From an uncultured Acetatifactor sp. (GTDB lineage: Bacteria; Bacillota; Clostridia; Lachnospirales; Lachnospiraceae): a stretch of DNA of 64,000 nucleotides. Below, in pieces: positions 55,399-63,929 of this stretch. The notes under the pieces are model-generated. The model worked only from the letters and a program-made list of their open reading frames with translations. It was not told the DNA's origin and ran no database searches. A program made the position numbers and the translations under genes. Position 1 is the first letter of the stretch; every line of letters begins with the position of its first letter. The stretch is from assembly GCA_947625475.1 (NCBI GenBank), contig CANQOL010000015.1, positions 1-64,000 of the forward strand, read 5' to 3'.

Positions 55399-55933
55399 AT
55401 CTTTCCCCCTTTCATAAAATGCAGGTTTTTATCTGCCCATGACAGCCATGAATCTTTTTCCCGGCTCTCATCAGCAGACAAAACTTCCCCCATCTCTTTT
55501 CAAAAATTCATACGGTCGGCAGCTCAGTAAACTGCCCTCATCGGTCTTGCACCGTCATTCCATCTTGACCGGATCGCTCCGGAAGTATCATTATCAAAGA
55601 TATGCCTCACAGCCTCATGCACTGCTGCACTTTTTGCCAGACATTCATCGCTCCCCGCCTTAACTTCAATATCAGAAAACAATATTCCCTCGCATCCACT
55701 TCCACATAATCATGGAAGCAGGCGGCTCTTGGCGTGTCCGCATAGCGGCTCCACATATCCCACACGTCCCGTATGTCTTTCATATTCAATTTTCAAGGTA
55801 CGCACAGGCAGAATTTCTCTGCCCGTTCTGGATAAAATCAACTCTGGACTTGTCAGCCCAAAAAGCACATAAGCACTCTCCGTCTGCTATGAACGGTTCT
55901 GTAAAGATTATGTGCTTTACAAGAATGACAAGT
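55399..55933. other. 535-bp region between the small protein and the HTH gene
   Basis: No gene is certain. A minus-strand frame at 55607-55789 is the only candidate; the rest shows no promoter or structure that stands out. Confidence 0.4.
55607..55789 (-). CDS. Possible 60-residue hypothetical protein
   Basis: An open frame starting MNMKDIRDVWDMWSRYADT with four aromatic residues early and CFHDYVEVD further on. No ribosome-binding site is obvious and no family was recognised. It may be a fragment of a larger element gene. Confidence 0.25.
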   Translation of the reverse strand: MNMKDIRDVWDMWSRYADTPRAACFHDYVEVDAREYCFLILKLRRGAMNVWQKVQQCMRL

Positions 55934-56263
55934 TCACAGTTCCAGTTTGTCCGGTCCATATTTATGTATGATCTGCGCAAGGATCTCTTTATGTTTCTCA
56001 GCCGCTTCCTTATACACCGCAACCAAAGTTTCCAGTTCCCTCGGTGTCAGGGAATTGATATGCGGGTTGTAATGTCCTCCCATGAAAACCCCTCCTGCCA
56101 CGCCCGGTTTCGTATAGATTGGATAAGCAAAAGATAGAGCCTGAATGTCATTCTTGATCGTACCCACAGATACATCAAATTCGCAAGCAAGTTCTCTTGT
56201 CGTTATGTGATGTCGGACTGTCAGTATGCTGACAATCTCACTTCTGCGCTCTGCCGCATTCAT
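55934..56263 (-). CDS. HTH-domain (DeoR/WYL-type) regulator of the mobile element
   Basis: A 109-residue protein. The N-terminal winged HTH (ITTRELACEFDVSVGTIKNDI, residues about 20-40) is followed by GVAGGVFMGG, as in the HTH_11 part of WYL regulators, but no WYL domain follows. The C-terminal half is helical and charged. Similar short HTH proteins occur next to mobilization genes in Clostridia elements. It is divergent from mobC, so regulation of mobilization is plausible. Confidence 0.75.
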   Translation of the reverse strand: MNAAERRSEIVSILTVRHHITTRELACEFDVSVGTIKNDIQALSFAYPIYTKPGVAGGVFMGGHYNPHINSLTPRELETLVAVYKEAAEKHKEILAQIIHKYGPDKLEL

Positions 56264-56896
56264 GCTCTACCTCCTTTCTGTGAATTTTCCAAACCCATAC
56301 TATTGGCAAACCAGCCAATTCCTTTGTACTAATTGCTCAAATTTTTTTAATCATTTTTCCGGCTCTGGTCTGTTTTTGATTTCTTCCTTTATAATTTGTT
56401 GACTTTCCTCTCTCCGCCTGCTAAAATTTCTCTTGGATAAAATCACAACTTCATCACGAAACACTCAAACTGCTATGGGCTTTCTGTCGGCGCACCACGC
56501 CTTCATGCAAGCCGTGGCAGTTTTTTATTTCCGCCGTTCTTTGAAGCCGGACAGAAAAAGCGGCTGTCCGATAAAAGCAGGGGCAGATATGCCTCCTTGT
56601 GTTGTGACACGCTCGCCTATGCTCGCACAACACGCAAACTCCCTGCGGGCAGTTTGCACAAGAATAGCAAGCACTGCCTGTGTCATGACACAGGCACCAT
56701 TTTCCCAAGTTTCTTCCAAGCGGAAGCTTGAGAAAATTGGCTTGCAGAGGGCATATCCCCCTGACCCCCTTGACGCTTCAAAATCAGAAATTACTCCATC
56801 GGAATTTCTGACTTTTTGCGTTCAAAACACCCAATGCCGGATACGGCAAATTTAAGAGCTTTTATCCAAAAGGATATAAAGCGGAAAGGAAGATAA
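56264..56896. other. 633-bp non-coding region upstream of mobC (origin-of-transfer candidate)
   Basis: A plus frame of 140 codons crosses it but has biased, repeat-derived content and no start signal, so it is not called. The region holds three consecutive inverted repeats at 56599-56696, as expected of an origin of transfer next to mobC and the relaxase. Confidence 0.5.
56599..56696. other. Cluster of three inverted repeats (putative oriT)
   Basis: GTGTTGTG/CACAACAC (56599-56606 and 56626-56633), GCAAACT/AGTTTGC (56634-56640 and 56651-56657, with GGG/CCC inside), and a perfect 22-bp palindrome centred on TCATGA (56675-56696; arms TGCCTGTGTCA and TGACACAGGCA). They sit 200 bp before mobC. 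Confidence 0.5.
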
Positions 56897-57238
56897 ATGC
56901 CAAAAAGAAGCAGGGAAAACACTTTGCAGATATATCTCAGCGATGACGAACAGTACATACTGGAGCAGAAATGGAAAGCCTCTGGTATGAAAAGCAAGTC
57001 ATCATTTATCCGGCACCTGATCCTGTACGGATATGTGTACGATGTCAATTACGACCACCTCCGGGAATACAACGCCCAGCTCGCCCGCATCGGCAACAAC
57101 TTAAACCAGATTGCCAAGCGGATGAACGCCACGGGCAATGTCTATCAAGCCGATGTAAAAGAAGTAAAGGAGCTGATGAAACAGGTATGGCGATCACAAA
57201 AATCCATGCTATCCAAGCAACCGTCCATAAAGCAGTGA
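56897..57238 (+). CDS. mobC: MobC-family relaxosome accessory protein
   Basis: A 113-residue protein with a ribbon-helix-helix-like N-terminus (MPKRSRENTLQIYLSDDEQ) and the MobC motif ARIGNNLNQIAKRMNATGN near residue 70. It helps the relaxase nick the origin of transfer. It overlaps the relaxase gene by 52 bp. The start has GGAAAGGAAG upstream. Confidence 0.9.
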   Translation: MPKRSRENTLQIYLSDDEQYILEQKWKASGMKSKSSFIRHLILYGYVYDVNYDHLREYNAQLARIGNNLNQIAKRMNATGNVYQADVKEVKELMKQVWRSQKSMLSKQPSIKQ

Positions 57239-58590
57239 CATACATCTGCAACCCCCATAAGACCGATGAGGGCATCCTCATTTCTTCCTTTGGGTGCAGC
57301 CCTGAAACAGCCGTTTATGATTTCAAATTTGCCCTCTCCAAGACCAACCAGACTGATCCCAACAAAGCCTTCCACCTGATACAGTCTTTCCTGCCGGGAG
57401 AAGTGTCTTTTAAGGAGGCGCACCAGATCGGCGTGGAGCTTGCGGACAGGCTTCTGGAGGGGAAATATTCCTATATTGTGTCCACACACGTCGATAGAGG
57501 ACACGTCCACAACCACATCATCTTCTGCGCTGCGGACAACATCGACCACGCCAAATACCACGACTGCAAAAAGAGCTATTACCATATCCGCAGACTGAAT
57601 GATGAGCTGTGCAGCGAACACAATTTGTCCGTCATCTCCCCATCCGGACAGCGGGGCAAAAAGTACAAGGAATGGGCGTCCGACAAAAATAGTTCATCTT
57701 GGAAAAACAGGCTCAAAGCCGACATTGACGCCGCCATCAAAGCCGCCGATTCCTATGAGGTTTTCCTTGAGCTGATCCGGGCAAAAGGCTATGAAGTCAA
57801 GGGCGAAACCTTTGAGGAAGATGCCCTCAAATATATCTCCTTCCGCCCTCTTGACCGTGAGCGTTTTATCCGTGGCAGCGTAAAATCTCTTGGCGCTGAT
57901 TACACCAAAGAACGCATCCGGGAACGGATCGAGAACAAGGCTTTGGAGCAGCCTGCAGAGCGCATCCCGTTCCCCGCCCGCAGAAAGCCGGTCATCCGTG
58001 ACTATTCTTCCAAAAGGCTTATTGACACATCGGAAGAAAAGTTCCAGAACAGCCCCGGTCTGAAGCATTGGGCAGATCTCGAAAACCTAAAGATCGCCGC
58101 CAGCAGTTACAGCGGGGCAGGCTCCATTTCCAATCTGGAAAAGCAGCTTGCCGCAAAATCTTCCGTTGCAAAAACCGCACGAACGAGCCTTGTGGAAACC
58201 GAGCATCAGTTAAAGGATCTGGGCGAGATCCTGAAATATGCCGATCAGTACAAGGCAAACCATATCTATCATGTGCGTTACCAGAAATCAAAAGACCGGG
58301 ACGCATATCTGCGCCGCCACGAAACCGAGCTTCTGCTCCACGACGGTGCAGAAAATATGCTGAAGCGCATGGGCGTTGACCTTAAAACCCTTGACCTTGA
58401 CAAGCTGCGCAGCGATTATGACGCCCTGCGCTCCAAAAAGGAAAGCCTGCAAAGCACTTACAAATCTGCAGAGAAAGAGATCAAGGCAATCAGCCGCAGG
58501 CTGGACAACTTAAACCAATATCTCGGTCGCACTTCCCCGCCGCAGCAGGACATTGACAAACAGCCTAATACCCGCCCCACTTCCCTATGA
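57187..58590 (+). CDS. MobA/VirD2-type relaxase
   Basis: About 467 residues from ATG at 57187. An N-terminal relaxase domain (about 1-240) starts MAITKIHAIQATVHKAVTYI with the conserved Tyr region. The three-His motif is in HVDRGHVHNHIIF near residue 100, with HKTDE and the later SYYHIRRLNDELC. A helical C-terminus (about 320-460) is rich in coiled coil. It nicks and carries the transferred strand. Coupling and channel genes are absent, so the element is mobilizable, not self-transmissible. Confidence 0.92.
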   Translation: MAITKIHAIQATVHKAVTYICNPHKTDEGILISSFGCSPETAVYDFKFALSKTNQTDPNKAFHLIQSFLPGEVSFKEAHQIGVELADRLLEGKYSYIVSTHVDRGHVHNHIIFCAADNIDHAKYHDCKKSYYHIRRLNDELCSEHNLSVISPSGQRGKKYKEWASDKNSSSWKNRLKADIDAAIKAADSYEVFLELIRAKGYEVKGETFEEDALKYISFRPLDRERFIRGSVKSLGADYTKERIRERIENKALEQPAERIPFPARRKPVIRDYSSKRLIDTSEEKFQNSPGLKHWADLENLKIAASSYSGAGSISNLEKQLAAKSSVAKTARTSLVETEHQLKDLGEILKYADQYKANHIYHVRYQKSKDRDAYLRRHETELLLHDGAENMLKRMGVDLKTLDLDKLRSDYDALRSKKESLQSTYKSAEKEIKAISRRLDNLNQYLGRTSPPQQDIDKQPNTRPTSL

Positions 58591-58605
58591 TCCGGCGCAT
58601 CAAAA

Positions 58606-58650
58606 AAGGTGTACTGCACAGAAGTTTTATACTTCCATGCGGTACACCTT
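58606..58650. repeat. Inverted repeat downstream of the relaxase
   Basis: AAGGTGTAC (58606-58614) and GTACACCTT (58642-58650) with an inner GAAGT/ACTTC stem. It starts 16 bp after the relaxase stop. It may be a terminator-like structure or an element end. Confidence 0.6.
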
Positions 58651-58809
58651 ATTCTGCGTGGTATTCCATCAGTGTATAGGCTCCATATTCTTCTTATTGG
58701 TATTTTAGGTTTTAATCTCATAGTGTACTGTACTCCATATTTAATATGTACTTCAATGCAATTCACGTCCACCAATGTGTAATGTAGACTAATAAGGAGG
58801 TGAATTGTA

Positions 58810-59148
58810 ATGCAGTACATGAAAGATAATCTGGCTCAGGCTGTGCGGGATGCCCGCACAGAATTAGGGCTTTCACAAGAAAAGCTGGCGGAAGCACTTG
58901 GCTTGGATTCCCGCACGATCCTCAATATTGAGGCAGGGCGTGGAAACCCGAAATTTGAAAATCTCTGCTCTCTGGTTGCCTATCTGAACCTATCTGGTGA
59001 CAAAATATTCAGTCCAGACAGCACAGAGGAAAAACCATGTGTTCAGAGATTAACCACACTTTTAGGCAACTGCACTGAACAGGAAGCCGATACACTGCTT
59101 CCTGCTGTTCGTTACCTGCTCTCGTTAATGCGTAAGCAGAATGTTTAA
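58810..59148 (+). CDS. XRE-family HTH transcriptional regulator
   Basis: A 112-residue protein. An HTH of the Cro/C1 type (LGLSQEKLAEALGLDSRTIL, residues about 20-40) is followed by a helical end. AAGGAGGTGAATT gives a perfect ribosome-binding site. It probably controls the mobile element or the neighbouring ABC operon. It is separated from the convergent ABC gene by a strong terminator. Confidence 0.88.
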   Translation: MQYMKDNLAQAVRDARTELGLSQEKLAEALGLDSRTILNIEAGRGNPKFENLCSLVAYLNLSGDKIFSPDSTEEKPCVQRLTTLLGNCTEQEADTLLPAVRYLLSLMRKQNV

Positions 59149-59178
59149 TGTTAAAACTCTCTCATTGTTAATGTTATA

Positions 59179-59219
59179 AAAACCAATAGTAACCTTGAAT
59201 AAGGAAACTATTGGTTTTT
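59179..59219. terminator. Bidirectional terminator between the XRE and ABC operons
   Basis: AAAACCAATAGT (59179-59190) pairs perfectly with ACTATTGGTTTT (59207-59218), 12 bp with a 16-base loop, flanked by A and T runs suited to both directions. Confidence 0.9.
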
Positions 59220-59233
59220 GTATCAAAAACACA

Positions 59234-59887
59234 TTATTTTTCCTCTAAAGTAATATCTTTAGTCTCTACAACGGTTCCTTTCTTCAATGTCAAAATGACA
59301 TCCGCTTTCTGTGCCAGTTCCTTACTGTGTGTAACAATGATTACACATTTCTTTTTTTCATGCGCCAGTCCCCAAAAAATATCAATGATCTCATTTGCGG
59401 TATCCTCGTCCAGATTTCCGGTCGGCTCGTCTGCCAAAAGGACGGGCGCATTGCTCGCCAATGCTCTCGCTATGGCAACCCTCTGCTGTTGCCCTCCGGA
59501 CAACTGCATGACGTTACGTCTGCTCTGAGTTTCATCCAATCCCATAGAACGCAACAGCTCCATCGCATCCTCTTTTCCTCCAAGCCTGACATTTTCAACT
59601 GGCGTAAGGTAATCAATCAAATTGTAGTTCTGAAATACAAGTGAAATATTTTCTTTCCTATGCCCGTTTAAACCTTTCTGCATGATATTTACGCCGTTCA
59701 TACAGATTTCCCCTTCGACCGGCACATCAAGCCCCGCCAACAGGGAAAGCAGTGTGGTCTTTCCGGAGCCGCTTGTGCCTAAAACGGCATACATCTTCCC
59801 TTCTTCAAAGCTATATGATATATGATTCAATATCACCTTATCCTTTTCCGATTTGTAATAATACATAACATTCTTTACTTCTAACAT
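59234..59887 (-). CDS. ABC transporter ATPase (MacB/Vex2-like)
   Basis: A 217-residue ATPase. Walker A GTSGSGKTTLL near residue 33, signature LSGGQQQRVAIARAL near 130 and Walker B VLLADEPTGNLD near 155 are intact. It is last in the lipoprotein-permease-permease-ATPase run. MacB-type machines use ATP to pull substrates from the membrane outward; immunity to a peptide or toxin is plausible. Confidence 0.94.
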   Translation of the reverse strand: MLEVKNVMYYYKSEKDKVILNHISYSFEEGKMYAVLGTSGSGKTTLLSLLAGLDVPVEGEICMNGVNIMQKGLNGHRKENISLVFQNYNLIDYLTPVENVRLGGKEDAMELLRSMGLDETQSRRNVMQLSGGQQQRVAIARALASNAPVLLADEPTGNLDEDTANEIIDIFWGLAHEKKKCVIIVTHSKELAQKADVILTLKKGTVVETKDITLEEK

Positions 59888-59896
59888 AAAGCCCTC

Positions 59897-61339
59897 CTAA
59901 CTCATCCTGCTTAATATTTCTTTCGGCTTCTGAACCATGATGGAAATGCAGGACAGTGTAATTGCAACCGTGATGATTCCAAGAACCGATATTCCTGACA
60001 GGCAGATGACGTCACCGCTGATCTCCACCGTAACGCCCACAATTTCTGTGTTGTCATTTTCCAACGAACCGTTCAATACCATATTTGAATTTAATTGATC
60101 ATCCTCTGCCTGCAGTTGCGTCTGATAATCCACCAGATATCCGACAACCCCTTTGGAAACTACCGGGGATGCCGCAGCAGCAAGCAGAAATGCAACGCAT
60201 CCAACCAAAACGCCCTCCAAAAGCATCTGCATGACAATACTATATTTTGTCCTGCCAAGCGAAAGGTAGATGCCGATTTCATGTCCTCTGCCTTTTAACC
60301 AGAACAGGAACACTAGGCATATAATAATGATACCGGATATACAGACTAATATCAGAATCAGTGAACTCATTTTCTCTAATTCGCCGAAGTTCTCCGTCAT
60401 CGTGTCACTCATTCCCGTATTGTCGAGGAAATCATATCTTTCCCATCCGATATCCACTGCCTGTATCCTTTTCTTGACGGTTTCATATTCATCCACATTT
60501 TCTACCACAAAAGTTGCATACTGATACAGGGGGCTACCCTCATTTCCCTCCGGTTTTTCGGGGAAAGACAGATCAGTGAAGATAATGTTCTCACTTCGGT
60601 AACTGTCACCGTACATAATTGGTGTTATGCCGCTGACCGAATCATAGATGCCTACCACCTCTGCCTGATATACTGTGGAAGTCTCCCTTTCTTTCCAGTT
60701 GTTAAATTCCAGAATATCTCCTACCTGCAACCCGTTTAAATCAGCAATTTCTCTGGAAATTACACATACATCTGTATCTTCCGGCGTAATCATTCTGCCC
60801 TCATTTACTTCAATATTTCCTTTTTGTACATCAAAATCCAGTTCCATGCAAAGGTTCCCACGGAGCGACACGCCCTGCTGGTCAGAACTCTGGTCTACAT
60901 CCTTATCCTCGATACGTTCAAAGTTTACCGGATTGACCACTGTATTTGCGGTTGTGATGTTATATGCTTCTATCCCATCTACTTCCGCAATTTTTAAAAT
61001 GTCCTCCATCAAAAGTGTCTCGAAAGAATTATCTGTCCATACCATCCATTCTCCTAATGCAGTCTGCTCCTTATGGTATCCCCCTGCACTACCGCTTATT
61101 CCCATTCCAATCTGTTCGGAAAATTCCTCCATCCGAACATGGCGATTCGCCTCATTTTCCTCTAACCGGAATGATGCCCCGATTGCCTGCTTACTTTCAT
61201 TCTGTGTCTGTATGCTGGCAGATTTGCAAGCCCATCCGGCAAATATGAATACCGAAGTTATAAATATAATCAGCATAAGCAGTATTGTTTTTGCCCGCTT
61301 GCGCAGGACAGACCGTATGCTAAGTCCAAATACATTCAT
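59897..61339 (-). CDS. FtsX-like ABC permease, large subunit
   Basis: A 480-residue protein. One N-terminal span (about 15-35) is followed by a large extracellular MacB-type domain (about 40-310) and three C-terminal spans. The FtsX signature is GHEIGIYLSLGRTKYSIVMQ near residue 350. It starts 1 bp after the stop of the second permease gene. It should pair with the 390-residue permease in a heterodimer. Confidence 0.9.
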   Translation of the reverse strand: MNVFGLSIRSVLRKRAKTILLMLIIFITSVFIFAGWACKSASIQTQNESKQAIGASFRLEENEANRHVRMEEFSEQIGMGISGSAGGYHKEQTALGEWMVWTDNSFETLLMEDILKIAEVDGIEAYNITTANTVVNPVNFERIEDKDVDQSSDQQGVSLRGNLCMELDFDVQKGNIEVNEGRMITPEDTDVCVISREIADLNGLQVGDILEFNNWKERETSTVYQAEVVGIYDSVSGITPIMYGDSYRSENIIFTDLSFPEKPEGNEGSPLYQYATFVVENVDEYETVKKRIQAVDIGWERYDFLDNTGMSDTMTENFGELEKMSSLILILVCISGIIIICLVFLFWLKGRGHEIGIYLSLGRTKYSIVMQMLLEGVLVGCVAFLLAAAASPVVSKGVVGYLVDYQTQLQAEDDQLNSNMVLNGSLENDNTEIVGVTVEISGDVICLSGISVLGIITVAITLSCISIMVQKPKEILSRMS

Positions 61340-61340
61340 G

Positions 61341-62513
61341 TTATCCCTCCATTTCCGACAAAATTTCTTTAGGATGCTTTTTCAAATATGGGAACATGGC
61401 AATAACTGTCAATAGTATAATCATACACATGCCGCAGCCTAAAGCCAGCAGACTTCCTGCATAATCTGCCTTCCAGCTTCCACCAACGCCTCCTAATATC
61501 CCTAAGCCGCTGCTGATCTTTGGCAACAGACTGTATGCCAAGAATCCTGAAATGACAAATGAAATAATATACAGCGCCAGCCCTTCTGCCACAGCCTGCA
61601 TTAACAGATTGCTCTTTTCTAACCCAAGACTTACATATACAGCAATTTCCGTCTTTCGCCCCCGCATCCACATAGACAAAAGCAGCCCTGTTACCGAACA
61701 GCCCGTTATAAGAGTGATGACCAGAACAAACATGGTAATTCTGCCTGTCTGCTCAATGGAGATCCTCATTTTTTGATAGGTATGGTCATTTGCCTGAACA
61801 AAAGCTTTCTCACTATACCTCTCATCTAACTCTCCGACCAATTCATCCAGCTTCTCCGGTTCTGTCACATAACAGATAACCTTTGTGTAACCGTTACAGC
61901 TTTCAGACAGGTTTTCGTCTGCCGATATATAAAGCTGGTTTTCAATCCTATTCACTGTAGCAACCTTCTCTGTCTGTTGCCTTTCCGTTCCAGACAAAAA
62001 TATCCCTGTTATCCTGTAATCTCCCAGAATGTTGTCCCCAACCCGAAGCCCGTTTCGGTCAGCCAATATTTGGTTTATAACAATCCCATTATCGGTTGAA
62101 GGAAAGTCCCCTTCAACCAGACGGTATATTTTTTCTTCAAAGGGACTGTCCTTATCAACCCGGTTTTGCAAATGGACTGTAAATAACTGCTCTGATTGTT
62201 CATCCCCTATGACTGGCGTCAGTTCCGGGATTGCAGTCTGCTCTGTACCCAAACGGTTTATCCAGTTTATATTGGGGATTTCTAAAAATTCTTGTACGTC
62301 ATCCTCAGTAAACCGCTCTGCTCCTTGCCGGATTTCCAATATTACCTTGCTTTCTGCATTTTTGCGTAAGTTTTTCATGACTTCTTCTGATGCCCCTTGT
62401 ATCCCCAATACGCCCAGCACCATACAATTGACCACCGTAAATATCAGGAACAACAATAAGGACTTAAATCTTTTTCTGCTAATATAGCAGAAAGCTCTTT
62501 GCAAACAATTCAT
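61341..62513 (-). CDS. FtsX-like ABC permease, small subunit
   Basis: A 390-residue protein with an N-terminal span (about 18-40), an extracellular MacB-type domain, and three C-terminal spans. The signature is RKTEIAVYVSLGLEKSNLLMQ near residue 285. It is 11 bp downstream of the lipoprotein gene. Confidence 0.9.
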   Translation of the reverse strand: MNCLQRAFCYISRKRFKSLLLFLIFTVVNCMVLGVLGIQGASEEVMKNLRKNAESKVILEIRQGAERFTEDDVQEFLEIPNINWINRLGTEQTAIPELTPVIGDEQSEQLFTVHLQNRVDKDSPFEEKIYRLVEGDFPSTDNGIVINQILADRNGLRVGDNILGDYRITGIFLSGTERQQTEKVATVNRIENQLYISADENLSESCNGYTKVICYVTEPEKLDELVGELDERYSEKAFVQANDHTYQKMRISIEQTGRITMFVLVITLITGCSVTGLLLSMWMRGRKTEIAVYVSLGLEKSNLLMQAVAEGLALYIISFVISGFLAYSLLPKISSGLGILGGVGGSWKADYAGSLLALGCGMCMIILLTVIAMFPYLKKHPKEILSEMEG

Positions 62514-62524
62514 AAGCCCTCCTG

Positions 62525-63067
62525 TTACTGATACCTGAAAATCAGAATTTTATCTGCCGTCCAGTGATAAGTATCCTGACAAGAACCAAATACAGCGACA
62601 CTAGACTGTTTTTTGACACTTTCCTTATCCGTGTCCTCCCTTGAAAGCTCCGATCCTAAACTTTTACTGATAGTTACAATCTGGAATACCGTATCGTCTG
62701 TATAAGTAATCTGGACATTGTTTTCATCATCTTCCAATCCGGGGAGTGTCTGAACCAATATCTCTCCGCCTCCCTCTACATTTTCAGTAATTGCCGGAGA
62801 TAAAGAGAATCCTTCATCGGAAAAATCTACAACATTCCCTTGCAGATTTGCACCATCATAAAATTCCCCGTCACCCATGCTGCCAGATGCCCCGTCATCT
62901 GCCGCATTATTATTTTCCTGTACCTCATCCACCACATTATTCTGTTGTATTTCCTGTGTTGACATCTTTGAACTGTCTGCTGTGTCTTTGCCGCATCCTG
63001 CCAGACATAGAACGGACAATCCCCCTGCACATACAATCCTGACTACCTTTTTCCACATTGCTTTCAT
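62525..63067 (-). CDS. Secreted lipoprotein of the ABC module
   Basis: A 180-residue protein with signal peptide and lipobox LAGC near residue 24. An Asn/Asp/Glu-rich low-complexity linker (about 40-80) and a small globular C-terminus with acidic patches follow. No family recognised. First gene of the operon behind the leftward member of the divergent promoter pair. Confidence 0.8.
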   Translation of the reverse strand: MKAMWKKVVRIVCAGGLSVLCLAGCGKDTADSSKMSTQEIQQNNVVDEVQENNNAADDGASGSMGDGEFYDGANLQGNVVDFSDEGFSLSPAITENVEGGGEILVQTLPGLEDDENNVQITYTDDTVFQIVTISKSLGSELSREDTDKESVKKQSSVAVFGSCQDTYHWTADKILIFRYQ

Positions 63068-63113
63068 AAGCTTACCTCGCTTTGTTTTTATTTAGCTTAC
63101 TCGCTATGTTGCA

Positions 63114-63140
63114 AGTATAGCAAAGAACTTCTCGAAAAAT
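63114..63140 (-). promoter_or_regulatory. Leftward promoter with TTTTTCGA operator (lipoprotein-ABC operon)
   Basis: On the minus strand GATTTTTCGA and then GCTATACT, with -10 TATACT at 63119-63114, are laid out almost exactly as in the divergent rightward promoter. Confidence 0.65.
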
Positions 63141-63168
63141 CTTCAAAGCATCACTCCAATTTTAAGAA

Positions 63169-63205
63169 TTTTTTCGAGGATTTTTCGATAATTGTCTGCT
63201 ATACT
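63169..63205 (+). promoter_or_regulatory. Rightward promoter with two TTTTTCGA direct repeats (response regulator gene)
   Basis: TTTTTTCGA (63169-63177) and TTTTTCGA (63181-63188) are direct repeats with an 11-bp period, as OmpR-type dimers recognise, followed by -10 TATACT (63200-63205). This supports autoregulation. Confidence 0.65.
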
Positions 63206-63233
63206 ATTACCAAAACATTAAGGAGATGAAGAA

Positions 63234-63929
63234 TTGAAAGTCCTTTTAATTGAAGATGACCAAACTCTCTGCAGCACAATTAAGCAGCAGCTTATAAAAG
63301 AAAATTATGTCGTTGATGCCTGCACAAGCGGTGAAGACGGGATGATCTATGCGCTTAATCCGGATAACGGTTATGCACTTGCCATTATAGACCGTATGCT
63401 TCCGGTCATAGATGGAATGACCATCATCAAAGCCATGCGGAAAAAACAGATCTCCATCCCTGTCATAATCATTACCGGGATGTCAGAATTGCATGACAAG
63501 ATAGATGGTCTGGATAATGGCGCCGATGATTATCTGGTAAAACCTTTCCACATATCAGAATTATCCGCCCGTATCCGGGCATTAACACGCAGACCAGCTA
63601 TTATATCCGAGAAATGCTGCCTGCAATACCATGATTTATCCTTAAATCTTGACAAAAAGGAACTATCATGCAATAAAAATACGATACCGCTTACCCCAAA
63701 AGAATTTCTCTTAATGTGTGCCTTTTTAGAAAAACCAGACACAATCCTTACCCGTGATCAGCTTATGCAGAAAGTGTGGGAAACAAATGCTCCCATCATG
63801 CAGGCAAATGTTGATAATTATGTCTATTTCCTGCGTAAGCGTATGAAAGCTTTGCACAGCGGTTGTTCTATCACATCCTCATACGGTTCAGGCTATCTGT
63901 TGGAGGTTTGCCATGCTGAAAAATCTTAA
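63234..63929 (+). CDS. OmpR-family response regulator
   Basis: A 231-residue protein from a TTG start with AAGGAGATG. Receiver with acidic pair IEDD, phospho-Asp 53 in IIDRMLP and Lys 103 in VKPF. C-terminal winged helix (about 130-225) with TPKEFLLM and RDQLMQKVW. It should control the divergent lipoprotein-ABC operon and itself. Its end overlaps the kinase start by 17 bp. Confidence 0.94.
   Translation: MKVLLIEDDQTLCSTIKQQLIKENYVVDACTSGEDGMIYALNPDNGYALAIIDRMLPVIDGMTIIKAMRKKQISIPVIIITGMSELHDKIDGLDNGADDYLVKPFHISELSARIRALTRRPAIISEKCCLQYHDLSLNLDKKELSCNKNTIPLTPKEFLLMCAFLEKPDTILTRDQLMQKVWETNAPIMQANVDNYVYFLRKRMKALHSGCSITSSYGSGYLLEVCHAEKS

Noticed and set aside
56433-56855. 140-codon plus-strand frame upstream of mobC
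   Set aside because: It crosses the inverted-repeat cluster, lacks a start signal and has no family match. It is better explained as a transfer-origin region.
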